Source of the DNA: Hamiltosporidium tvaerminnensis
Taxonomy: Eukaryota > Microsporidia > Dubosqiidae
Reading direction: 5' to 3'
DNA: 64,000 bases
NCBI GenBank assembly: GCA_022605425.2
Contig: CM061256.1
Location: 1 to 64,000, forward strand
Part shown: piece after piece, positions 11,265-21,100 of the stretch
Position numbering within the stretch: position 1 is the stretch's first letter
Layout: the number at the start of each line of letters is the position of its first letter
Notes under the pieces: model-generated
Told to the model about the DNA's origin: nothing
Databases searched by the model: none
What the model saw: the letters and a program-made list of their open reading frames with translations, nothing else
Position numbers and translations under genes: made by a program

Positions 11265-11534
11265 CTATATCTTCCCATGTGTAACAACACTATACTCACT
11301 AAAATAATTCTTTAGAATATTTTCAATAGAATAAGAAAAATTACCATTAAGTTCTATCGTACCTCCATCTTCTTGTCTAATAGCACCTACACATGACATT
11401 TCTTTCTTAAGTACTCTTAATGTATTCTGTTGTTGTTCTGTTGGAATACCTTTTATTAAAGTTTGTTTTTTATGTTTTTGTTGTCTTGAAGGAACTATCC
11501 AGACTGAAATTACTTTCTCTTCGGCATTTTGCAT
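11265..11534 (-). CDS. SUI1: Translation initiation factor eIF1
   Basis: An 89-residue protein of the SUI1/eIF1 family, which binds the 40S subunit near the P site and governs start-codon selection. The pattern matches: a beta strand with KVISVWIVPSRQQKHKKQTL, then IKGIPTEQQQNTLRVLKKEMSC (family: GI...L.K..KK..C.G), VGAIRQEDGGTIELNGNF (family: G.V...E..GE.I.LQGD) and the last helix ENILKNYF. The start is the ATG at 11534. The open frame could reach a TTG at 11558, but the family needs no more N-terminus, and a CCCT lies just before this ATG. The protein is shorter than the usual 108-113 residues, lacking most of the flexible N-terminal tail, as in other reduced microsporidian proteins. Confidence 0.88.
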   Translation of the reverse strand: MQNAEEKVISVWIVPSRQQKHKKQTLIKGIPTEQQQNTLRVLKKEMSCVGAIRQEDGGTIELNGNFSYSIENILKNYFSEYSVVTHGKI

Positions 11535-11541
11535 ATAAAGA

Positions 11542-11544
11542 GGG
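11542..11544 (-). promoter_or_regulatory. CCC signal before eIF1 start
   Basis: On the coding strand AACCCTCTTTATATG puts CCC about 8-10 bases before the ATG, as at the other housekeeping genes in the window. Confidence 0.55.
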
Positions 11545-11559
11545 TTGTTTGTAAACAAA

Positions 11560-11951
11560 TATAAAGGGTAATGTGGGTTATAAGAGTATGGTAGAGGGTG
11601 TTAGTCATATGAGTATGGTAGAGGGGTGTTAGTAATATGAGTATGGTAGAGGGGTGTTAGTCAAATGAGTATGGTAGAGGGGTGTTAGTCAAATGAGTAT
11701 GGTAGAGGGGTGTTAGTAATATGAGTATGGTAGAGGGGTGTTAGTAACAAGGGTAGTAAATAAGAGGGTGTTAATCATAAATGTAGTAAATAAGAGGGTG
11801 TTATATATATGGTATGTCAATTAAAAGGGTGCTAATTACATAGGTTGAAATAAAACTCTGTTAGTAATATAGAGGTAGAATAAAACCCTGTTGGTATCAG
11901 GAGTAGTAAATAAAGGGTGTTAGTATGTGGAGTGTTAGTAAAGGGGTGTTA
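11560..11951. repeat. G-rich minisatellite upstream of eIF1
   Basis: Units of about 26 bp, GAGTATGGTAGAGGGGTGTT plus AGTAAT, repeat about seven times between 11585 and 11745. They then degrade into GGGTGTTA units up to 11951. C is nearly absent on the + strand. Confidence 0.9.
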
Positions 11952-11952
11952 G

Positions 11953-12395
11953 TAACACCACTTATAATTAACACCCTGTCGGTAAAAATACATATGATTA
12001 AATCTCTATTAGTAACAAATCTGTAATTAAAACCCTCTTAAATCAAATCTCATTAATTAAGACCCTTTAAATAAAATAAATGTAAATATAACCCGTTAAA
12101 CCAAAACTCTTTAATTAAAACCTCTTAAAACAAAATAATAAACCCCTCTATCACTAACACCCTTCGTATCCCCCTATCTCTATTCCCCAAAATTACTTAT
12201 CACTAACACCCTTCCTATACCCCCTATCTCTACTTATCAATATCTCTATCACTAACACCCTTCCTATACCCCCTATCTCTACTCCTCAAAATTACTTATC
12301 ACTAACACCCTCTGACCTACTATCACTAACACCCTTCCTATCCCCCTTTCCTACTCCCCAAAATTAATTATCACTAACACCCTTCCTATCCCCCT
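11953..12395. repeat. C-rich minisatellite downstream of WOPR gene
   Basis: TAACACCC-type units begin at the perfect inverted repeat GGTGTTAGTAACACC (11945-11959). From about 12140 a longer unit, TCACTAACACCCTTCCTATC followed by CCCTATCTCTACTCC and CAAAATTACTTA, repeats about five times and runs into the WOPR stop codon region. Confidence 0.88.
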
Positions 12396-12399
12396 ATCT

Positions 12400-13410
12400 C
12401 TAATCTCCAAAATTACTTATTAATACCTCCACTGCAATCTTCTCCAATTCCTTTCTATTCAAACAAGCACAAGTATTTTCCTGTGTAGGTTTACCAAACG
12501 AATAAACATCTTCCATAAAATTACAATTCTCTTCTCTAATCTTACAAACATACGAATCATTTAATAAATTATTATTTTTATTTATCAATTCCCCCAAATT
12601 TATATAAAAAGGTATTTTACTCAACGAATATTTAGCAAACACAGGTTGAAAATAAGAAATTATGTGATAAATTTCATTACCAAACGGAACAGAAATCGTT
12701 TTTTTATAAAAAGTAAAAATATCATTATTTTTATAAAAAGATCTATTTAGAGACACCAAAGTGACAGCAAGTGATTCATCAGTATTTGTATTTGGATTAT
12801 TTTTTGTATTTGGATTATTATTATTTGTATTGGTATTTGATTTATTATCTTCATTCTTACCTCTATTCTTAGATTCATCTTTATTATATTTACTATTCTC
12901 ATTCTTATTCTCATCTTTATTATATTTACTATTCTCATTCTTATCTTCATTCTTATTCTCATCTTTACTATATTTATTATTCTCTTTCTCATATTTCTCA
13001 TCTTTACCATTCTTATTATTCTCATATTTCTCATTCTCATCTCTATTATTCTCATCTCTATTATTCTCATATTTCTCATCTCTATTATTCTCATTCTCAC
13101 TTATATCAGATATACTGCTATAAATACTACTGTTATACTTTTTAAGTCCTGTTTTACTGAGATGTTGTGGTACTTCTTTATACATTAAAAACTTACCAAC
13201 AATCATACTTGGTGACCATATTTTACCATCTGTCCATCTTTTAATACCACTTTTACTTTCTACAAAGCAATATATACATCCACTTCGTATTTCTTTTCTT
13301 TCAGAAATAGAAAGTCTTGATTTAGTTATTGGTAATAATCCTAAACGTATACCATGTACTATAAGAAGTGCTTCTTCGTAATCTGTGATGTAACCACGTA
13401 TTATTTTCAT
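12400..13410 (-). CDS. WOPR-domain transcription regulator (Gti1/Pac2 family)
   Basis: A 336-residue protein of the fungal WOPR family (Wor1, Ryp1, Gti1/Pac2), DNA-binding regulators of morphological switching and sporulation in fungi. Box a is residues 4-80: RGYITDYEEALLIVHGIR, LGLLP, then GIKRWTDGKIWSPS (55-68), the most diagnostic stretch of the family, and GKFLMYKE. Box b is residues 236-255, with KKTISVPFGNEIYHIISYF. The two boxes are separated by a long Asn/Lys/Glu/Asp-rich tract (about 104-212), repetitive at DNA level. The last 60 residues are not recognised. The ATG at 13410 follows a CCCT about 8 bases upstream. Its target genes cannot be told from the sequence. WOPR proteins are fungal-specific, which supports a microsporidian source. 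Confidence 0.9.
   Translation of the reverse strand: MKIIRGYITDYEEALLIVHGIRLGLLPITKSRLSISERKEIRSGCIYCFVESKSGIKRWTDGKIWSPSMIVGKFLMYKEVPQHLSKTGLKKYNSSIYSSISDISENENNRDEKYENNRDENNRDENEKYENNKNGKDEKYEKENNKYSKDENKNEDKNENSKYNKDENKNENSKYNKDESKNRGKNEDNKSNTNTNNNNPNTKNNPNTNTDESLAVTLVSLNRSFYKNNDIFTFYKKTISVPFGNEIYHIISYFQPVFAKYSLSKIPFYINLGELINKNNNLLNDSYVCKIREENCNFMEDVYSFGKPTQENTCACLNRKELEKIAVEVLISNFGD
12775..13101 (-). repeat. Low-complexity repeat inside the WOPR gene
   Basis: Within the linker the coding strand is an A/G-rich expansion of units such as AATAGTAAATATAATAAAGA (SKYNKDENKNEN, twice) and ENNRDEKYE/NNRDEN (three to four times), ending in an Asn/Thr/Pro tract. It stays in frame throughout. The + strand shows apparent Ser/Phe/Leu frames that are shadows. 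Confidence 0.85.
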
Positions 13411-13413
13411 AGA

Positions 13414-13416
13414 GGG
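13414..13416 (-). promoter_or_regulatory. CCC signal before WOPR start
   Basis: The coding strand reads ATCCCTCTATGAAAATG. The CCCT box is the same as at eIF1, supporting the chosen start. Confidence 0.5.
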
Positions 13417-13440
13417 ATTTTTTGTTTTAGAGTTTTTTTT

Positions 13441-14900
13441 TTAAATTTTTTTTTTATTTTTTTTTAAGTTAAAAATTAAATAGAGTTATTTTTTAAGTAT
13501 AACGGTAAAAGAAGAGGTAAATTGAAAAAAAAATATTGTTATTGAGTAAGGAGGGGTAATATTAATTTTAGAATATAATATAATTTTATGAAGTATAGTA
13601 ATATAATTTTTTGATATATAGTAATTTTAGAATATAATATAATTTTATGAAGTATAGTAATATTGATTTTAGAATGTAAAATGTAATAATAATGTAAAGT
13701 AATGGAGTAATATAATTTTATGATGTAAAGTAAGAAGTAATATAATTTTATGATGTAATAGAATAAAAAGTAATAGTACTATATAATACTATACTAGAAT
13801 ACTATACTATATAATACTTTGCTAGAATAAAGTATTTGATTTTAATATATTTTAGATTTTATATTTATTTTTTTAAAAATATCTTTTTTTTGATTAGAAG
13901 ATGTCTGATTTTTTTAGATTTTATTAAAAGAATAATAGAAATGTATTTTAAAAAGAGATTTTAATAAAATAATAGATTAATAGAAGAATTAATAGATTTT
14001 TTTAGATTTTATTAAAAGAATAATAGAAATGTATTTTAAAAAGAGATTTTAATAAAATAATAGATTAATAGAAGAATTAATAGATTTTTTTAGATTTTAT
14101 TAAAAGAATAATAGAAATGTATTTTAAAGCGAGATTTTAATAGAATAATAGAAATGTATTTTAAATAGAATTAATAAAAATGTATTAAAAATAGAATTAA
14201 AAATAGAATTAATATAAATCAATAATATAAATCGAGATTTTAATAGAATAATAGAAATGTATTTTAAATAGAATTAAAAATAGAATTAATATAAATCAAT
14301 TTTAAAAAGAATTATTTTAAAAGAATTAATAGAAAAATAAAAGAATTTTTAAAAGAATTAATAGAATAATAAAAAGATATTAAAAATAGAATTAATAGAA
14401 AGATAAAAGAATTATTTTAATAGAATAAAAGATATTTTTAAGTTTCTTTATAGTTTCTTTAAGAATATTAAATTATTATATTTACTTAATAAAGAGATAT
14501 TATGGAGATATTATAGAGATATTATAGAGATATTATAGAGATATTATATAGAGATATTATAGAGATATTATAGAGATATTAAAGAGATATTATAGAGATA
14601 TTATAGAGATATTATAGAGATATTATAGAGAGTTATAATTATTTAAAAAGTTATAATTATTTAAAAAGTTAGTAAGAGATAAGAAAGTTAGTAATAAGTT
14701 TTACTTAGATATAAGTATAGATATAAGTATAGGTAGATTATATAATTTATATTTAAGAAGTGTATTTATAAGATTTTATGGTTTAATAGTAGATTTAAAT
14801 AAAATATAAAATATTTATAAAGAAAAGATTTTTAGTAGAAATTTTAATATAATTATAGGTTTAATGTAAAGAAGTATTTAAATTCTAATTAAAATATTAT
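13441..14900. repeat. C-poor AT tandem repeats right of the WOPR gene
   Basis: This 1.4 kb has very few C residues on the + strand. It contains GAATATAATATAATTTTATG-type units (13565-13760) and an 88-bp unit in which AGATTTTATTAAAAGAATAA starts at 13916, 14004 and 14092. Irregular AATAGAATTAATAGAA units follow, then about twelve copies of an 11-bp GAGATATTATA unit (about 14495-14635). No gene is seen. The strand bias mirrors the G-rich flanks of eS19 and eIF1. Confidence 0.8.
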
Positions 14901-15049
14901 TTATTAAGAAATTCTTATTTTTTTTAATAAATGTGTAAAGTATTTGTGTTTATGATTTTAGTGGTAATTAAAAAGAAAAAAATATTTGGAAATAATTTCT
15001 TTTTTATAAATATTCCTAGTCTTTATTTAAAAGTATTACATCTATTTTA

Positions 15050-15735
15050 AAACAGTGGCAAGTGTTATATTTGTTTTCATGACATTAACGCAGTTCTAGG
15101 TTTAACATAAATGACTATTCTTAACATTTCATCGGTAACCCCTGTGATACCTACGTACCAAAGCCTTTCATCTACCAGGTGTGTAGAACCTAATTACTAG
15201 GCGAGGCAGTTGCCCGGAGTTCGTTAGTGCCGGTTGCATGGAGTGTGATTGAAGGTCGAAGCCCCCCCTGGGCTCCCCCAAGACTATGCAGCCTTCCCAC
15301 TTACTCTACACTTTCTGAACCCAATAAACTTCTAGCTAAGATATATTTCAGAGATTTACATGGGGTCCACCTAGACAGTGCAATGTCATACCAACAGGTA
15401 TAACCTGCTACTTAGCTCTCCCGGCTTTTAATGGGTTTTATTTTTATATATCCCAGGCGCTAAGTCTTCTAACCCGAGTGAGCAAGGCTAGGTTTCCATG
15501 CTTTTACATGGCAATTACCTACATGTTCAGCTGCGGTCTGCAATCTGGTTACATAAAAAACTACAAATAAATTCGTAGAAAAAGTTTCTCTATTTCGTAG
15601 ACCTCTCCTCTTCATAACAACTCTCATGGAACAACCGAAGATATAGTGTGGTTGTATTCCCACCAAAAATCCAAACAATGATCTCACACCAGTTTCACAC
15701 ACTCATTGCCAAGCAGAAAGTTTTTTATGTGGTTA
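15050..15735. other. GC-rich island of unknown nature
   Basis: About 690 bp is clearly richer in G+C than everything around it, with normal use of all four bases. It contains potential stems: GGAACAACC (about 15626) with GGTTGTATTCC (about 15650), CCATG-CTTTTA-CATGG near 15496, and AGCCCCCCCTGGGCT near 15260. The longest frame (15469-15702, -, 77 residues, ATG) matches nothing I recognise. No rRNA, RNase P or SRP signature could be confirmed. It may be a structured RNA gene, a transferred fragment or the remains of a mobile element. Confidence 0.4.
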
Positions 15736-16772
15736 TCCTCCCTCCACCATTCAAATGTATTTTATAAAATATTATTTTTTAATGAAAAATTATTTTACAA
15801 TTATATTTTAACTTTTTAAATTATACTTTGATTAAATATATAATATAATACAGTTCAGAAGAAGTGATTTACTTTAAAAACTATATATTTAGCCTTTGTT
15901 TGGGTGAAAAAGACGTGTAAATTTTATTTTTAAATTTGAGGTGAAATAGAGGGCACCGTGTATTTTACTGCCCGGTGTGAATTATTATATAAGTGGAAAA
16001 CAAAAAATAGTAACATTTTTTACAAGATTATTTTAAATTTTACTTGATTGTAAACTAGAATTATAATTGCAGGCCATTTCTATGTAATTGCAGGAAAATA
16101 CAACCTTGCTTTTTAAACCGTGAGACTTTGTGTTTCAGAAATAATCTATTAAAGCATTTCTAAATCCAGAAAATATAGGACAGGTTATTCATGTCGGTAT
16201 GACATTTCCACGAAGTTAAGTGTAAATCAACGAGATATATCTTAAGTGGAAGTCCATTTAATTAAAAATCAGGGTGTTACCTCTATATAAGTTAATATTG
16301 AATTTGCAATAATTACTTTAAGTTTATGTATAATATTTAAATGCAGTTAAAAATATTGATTCCCGGGCTTTTGCTTTGTTTATTAGAAGTGCCTTGCCTC
16401 ATAAACCGTTATAATAAAAAGCTTTTTGATGTGAAGATCTTAGAATAACATATGAGTAAAAAGAGAACTATACCTTTTGATAAACCATCTAGAACAACTT
16501 TAAAGTCATGGAAGCAATATTGAATGTGGCACTTCTATCCAAAGATGCCATATTTGTTAAAATAAAAAATAGAAATACTATTTCAAAGTATAGAATATAC
16601 CAGTTTAAAATTTAAAATTAACAAATTAAAAAATAAAAAAGATTTTTGAAGGTTAAACGGAGAAAGACAGCAAATTTTTAATTTTGAAGAAATTAATTAA
16701 ATTTTTCAAATATATAATGAAGTTATATACATTCAGACTAGAAGAACTATTTAATAAAAAAGGAACAGAGAT
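15736..16772. other. AT-rich DNA without a gene
   Basis: No supportable gene or repeat. Composition returns to AT-rich right after the GC-rich island. The last 100 bases are the downstream region of the minus-strand family gene. Confidence 0.45.
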
Positions 16773-18038
16773 TCATAAGGAGGCCATAATTTCTTTCATA
16801 TATTTACCGATTGTTTCTTCGTATTCATAACTAGCAAGAAGATCCCGAAAAACAAATCTCTCTTTAGTTATTTTCACTATCTTTGTTATTATCAAATCTT
16901 TATCAGATAATATTTCGAACTCTACTGCATCGTTAGAGGTAAAAGAACAAATCAAACCATATTTTCTCGTGTTTTCATTTGATTCCTTGAGAAAGAATTG
17001 AACTGAATATGGCAATCTTTGCCAGCTTAAATGTATTTTAATTTCTCTCCTATAACCCGGGGATCCAATCAATCCATCCGTAGAAAATTTACATTTACTT
17101 GAATATTCTTGTATAGATAGTAATTCAGTATTCAAAATGTTTTTTTCATTAAATAATTCTTGAATTTTTTCAGTAACGAATGTTTTTAAATTGCATTGTC
17201 TTTCATATTCACCTTCAACAAAACCATTCTCAAATCTCCAGGCAGCTTTTATTTTATAATTTGCTTTTAATGTCGAAAACAAGTTAAAACTTTTCTTTAA
17301 ATTTGCATCCAGATCATTTATAGGTTGAAATCCAGGCAATTTCCCGGATAATTTAATCTTAGTAGATAACACGGGTTTAAAGCGACCTAACAATAAACTA
17401 GCATGACCCATCAGGCTTTTATTCGGTAAATCGACAATATTTTTAAAACAAAATTCAGAATCAAATATCATAAACCTATAATTGGCATAGCTGTATTTAT
17501 AATAAAAGCCAGTCGTTCTAATTGAATCAGGATAATATTTTCTGAATACTAGGCTTAAATTAAATAAAAAACCCAGTAGAATTCTTATTGCCTTGTTTTT
17601 TAAAAATATGTGTTTTTCTTTGATCGTGCCGGTCTTATTCTCTTTATTTTTATATTTTATTCCGAACATAAAATCATTATTTTCAAGCTTATTAAGAGTA
17701 AAGAAATATATATTATCTGGAATAGATCTTGCTCGTTGTTTACAACAAATATATTCTAGAAATATATTGAAATTTCTTGAAGCGGATGAATTTATATAAT
17801 TACATACAAGGTGATTCATTTCAGGAGAAAGTATAGGTTTCTCTAGCTTTATATCATAAAAATCGGAATTAGAAAACCTTCTCATAGTTTTTTCTTTCCA
17901 TTCATAAATTTCTTTTAATGATTCTGTGAGCTTTTCATTTAAATCATCAACAGTGTATAAATTTCCCTTCAGCAAAAACATAAATAACAAATTAAAAACA
18001 GGAAAGTATGTTCGCAATTTCTTAATGAATAATAGCAT
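16773..18038 (-). CDS. Subtelomeric family protein, member 1 (group A), unknown function
   Basis: A 421-residue protein when started at the ATG at 18038 (434 if the ATG at 18077 is used). The inner start is preferred: the shared upstream block then lies 19 bp before it, as in the sister gene at 38.8 kb, while the outer ATG falls inside that block. The N-terminus is a probable signal peptide or anchor (MLLFIKK, then FNLLFMFLL). Features shared with the paralogues, in order: YTVDDLNEKL, SDFYDIKL, a mid-protein hydrophobic stretch (LLGFLFNLSLVFRKYYP), NYRFMIFDSEFCFKNIVDLP, KIKLSGKLPG, IKAAWRFEN, REIKIHLSWQRLPYS, and EFEILSDKDLIITKIV near the end. I do not recognise a known domain. Export to the ER or beyond is inferred from the leader, and a role at the host interface is only a guess from the family's subtelomeric, multicopy nature. 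Confidence 0.75.
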   Translation of the reverse strand: MLLFIKKLRTYFPVFNLLFMFLLKGNLYTVDDLNEKLTESLKEIYEWKEKTMRRFSNSDFYDIKLEKPILSPEMNHLVCNYINSSASRNFNIFLEYICCKQRARSIPDNIYFFTLNKLENNDFMFGIKYKNKENKTGTIKEKHIFLKNKAIRILLGFLFNLSLVFRKYYPDSIRTTGFYYKYSYANYRFMIFDSEFCFKNIVDLPNKSLMGHASLLLGRFKPVLSTKIKLSGKLPGFQPINDLDANLKKSFNLFSTLKANYKIKAAWRFENGFVEGEYERQCNLKTFVTEKIQELFNEKNILNTELLSIQEYSSKCKFSTDGLIGSPGYRREIKIHLSWQRLPYSVQFFLKESNENTRKYGLICSFTSNDAVEFEILSDKDLIITKIVKITKERFVFRDLLASYEYEETIGKYMKEIMASL

Positions 18039-18056
18039 AATGATGGAAACCGAATT

Positions 18057-18096
18057 TTTTAAATACTTATAAAACATAATTTAATCAGATAAAATC
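18057..18096 (-). promoter_or_regulatory. Conserved upstream block of family member 1
   Basis: The coding strand reads GATTTTATCTGATTAAATTA followed by TGTTTTATAAGTATTTAA, ending about 19 bp before the ATG. The same block, with few changes, lies about 19-23 bp before the starts at 40078 and 45279 and before the broken copies at 26149, 31778 and 56536. It may be a core promoter or 5' UTR element. It has no CCC signal, unlike the housekeeping genes. Confidence 0.6.
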
Positions 18097-18109
18097 AAAG
18101 AATTAAATA

Positions 18110-21100
18110 GACAAATTAAATAAATTAATTAAAAAAGTTGTAATTTTTGGTAAATAGTTCATTTATGTTCGATTATTGGAAATTTTTATCTGTGTAAATA
18201 GATTAAATTACATTACTTTAAAAATTTCTGGAACAATACAAAAATAATTTGTTAGAACAAGATAACCACAATAAAAACCATCTGATTCCTAAGGAGTATG
18301 TAAAAAAATATGTAAATGGTTGTTTATATTTGCAGCAGATGAAATTCTACTAAATTTTCGGTTTTTGTTGTAGAAATTCGTGTAAGATAGAATAACCTAA
18401 AAAAGCAGTAACAATTTTCCACAACATTTATTCTCGTCTTTTCACCAATCAGATTATGAACTAGGATTGAAATTATAAGTAATTGAGATGAAAAATGTTG
18501 AAGACTTGGCCTGTCTCATTCGGATGCAAAACAATAAACCGCAGAGATAAAATCAACCTTGGAAAATTCGGAATGGCCAAATATGGCAGTATAATTACCT
18601 TTAGGAATTTATTCGCCTAAGTAGACTCTGTGTACACAATTTCGTAGCTTGGCTCGTATCCTACTTAGCTTAAAAAGATTTCAAAGTGAAAATACGGCGT
18701 CTTTAAAGGCCGTGGGTGTAGTTTAATCTGTAAAAATGTACCTGCTAACGAATACCAAAGAAATATAAACTATATCTGCCTTTTGTATGGCTTTAGCAAT
18801 TTTAGACCAAAGCTTTGTTGAGTAGATATCGCAGGGTTATAGTTGATGTAAAGACCAACCGGTTAGATTTGCTACAAGTAGAACACCGTAAATTGCTTCA
18901 AAAAGATGTAATATATGCCTATTTTGTAATAAATTTAAACAAAATTATTAATCAATCAAATATATAGTTCAAACATTTATTTCATTTTCTATAATTAAAT
19001 TCGATTTAGAAAATATATTGTATTTTGTCACATTAAATATGTAAGACTTTTTTACTTTTAAAACTTGTACATTGAAAAGAATTGTTAGTAATCTAAGAAG
19101 ATAAATTAAGCATAGCCACATTAGTATTTGCTGGGTAATGAAATCGTAGGAAAATTATTGTTGGGATTTTAAGTGTGATAAATTTCGTAAAGGATCTATA
19201 GGCTAACCTCCCATATTACAGAATTATAACTGATTTAAAAAAAATAGGGAAAATATTAGTTTAGTTCCAAAATCAACGACTAAAAGTACAAACCCGAATA
19301 CGACTTATTTAACATAAAATCAGGGTTTTCATTGGGAATTTGAATGACCGGTAAATTTTGAAATAATTGGACTTCTTATAAGCGGCTTTCGTTGAAAGAG
19401 AAACAGAGCCAGTTTAGGGTAGAAAAATGACAACTACAAGTAATTTGGCTTTCCATTTTTTCTCCTTCGGCACGAGAAATAAATGAGCAACAGAACGCGT
19501 AAGTGAATAATTTAAAAATTAGTTATATAGAAGTCGAATATGAATGTTTTTTTCGAAAACAGAGTAATGAAAATCAGACGGTATTCTAAGATTTTATAAA
19601 GAATCCTGGGTGAATTATCATATTTGTTCTTATATATCTTTCATTATCACAGTTAAAACTTGAATATAAATCTAATACCATGCAAATAAATGAACGAAAA
19701 GAAAATCTTTGTTGTTTTGTAGGCAAAATCTTGCAAGATAAATTATAATCTTTAATCATAAATTTAATAGAGGAGATTTTTATTTAAATTATATTCATCG
19801 TCACATTGCTCTGTCTTATATTATCCCCTATGTTTTCTTATTTGATCTTTTCCAAAATTTCCTCCTCTTCTAGGTCTATGTTTTTTGGAAATTTTAGGTA
19901 TAAGTTCGAAAAAAAATGGTAAATTCTCCTGGTTGTTTTTTGGCGCTATATTCCAACTTTTAACTATATAAGTCGTTTATATATTTGTTTTTCGTGTACC
20001 ATTTCCCTTTATATAAGATATACGTCATCTTTATTAGCTCTCTTCGACTTTAATCTTCAAATCCGAATCACATTTTGATTTTTATACTGTTTTAACATTC
20101 TTTTTTCCTCCATCGACTAGATTTATGCTAAAAAGACATTGTTAGCTGAAACTTTTAGTCTTATTTAAATAAAATTTTGGTTTAGTTGCATTTGCTGCGT
20201 CTCCTAAGAAATTATTTTATACCAATTAGATAGATAAAATGAATAAATAGCAAATGATATCGACTCTCATAGATATCTTACTTTCAAAATTTATAAAGAA
20301 TTTTTATTAAATAATTACAATTTTTCTTAAAATAATTGTACTCAATTTGATTTTCAAAGCTAATATATTTAGCCTTTAGTTGAAAGATATAAATTGTTTT
20401 TGAGTTTGGTTTCGTTTTTTTTTCTACCTACAACCAGTAGAGATCTAACCAATGGAGTAATTTATAATTGGTTTGAAAACATTTGTTTATAGTTATTTTG
20501 TAAAAAAAATTCTGAAGATGAATTTTGATTAAGATGCTTCAAATAGGTATCATGCGCTTTTTTCCTAATCTAAATTTCTAGAATTAATAAAAATAATAAT
20601 CTCAGCGGTTTAAACTTTTTATTCCACTGTAGCATGCTTTGAAATATCAATGAAGCAAAAAATTACTTCATTACGAGAGGTATTTTTTTTCTCCACCTTG
20701 CAGAATTACTGATATTCACTAACTAATTTTTTTGATGATTATATGAAATAGGATTTACTTTCAACTATTGATTTCGGTTATATATTTACATTTAGAAGAA
20801 TTCTAAATATATAAGTCATGTTTCCTTTCTATTTTCTACTTTAAGATCTTTTTTTTATAATTTAAGAATAATTCTATACAGCTTTGCCAAACAACAGAAA
20901 ATATCTCTAAGAAATGCCTTTATTTAGCAAATCTCATTCACTCTTAAATTATTTCTTTTGTAATGAACTAAACTGAAGAAAGTTAGTTTATATCTAAAAT
21001 TCAATTCGCTTGCACGTAAAAAAAGATATTAAATATTTCGTTTCATATAGCCTAAATGGTAAATGAAATATTTTAAAGATTCTTTGTTTAAAATTATATT

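Noticed and set aside
12747-13123. Two long frames overlapping the WOPR gene
   Set aside because: Shadows of the low-complexity linker. Only the WOPR frame has recognisable domains on both sides.
15180-15300. Possible rRNA match (TTAGTGCCGGTT stretch resembling bacterial 23S 3' end complement)
   Set aside because: Only about 18 bases look alike and the neighbouring sequence does not follow. Not enough to call rRNA.
17593-17799. Plus-strand frames opposite the family genes (also near 39.3, 39.6 and 44.9 kb)
   Set aside because: They are antisense shadows of the conserved minus-strand family proteins.
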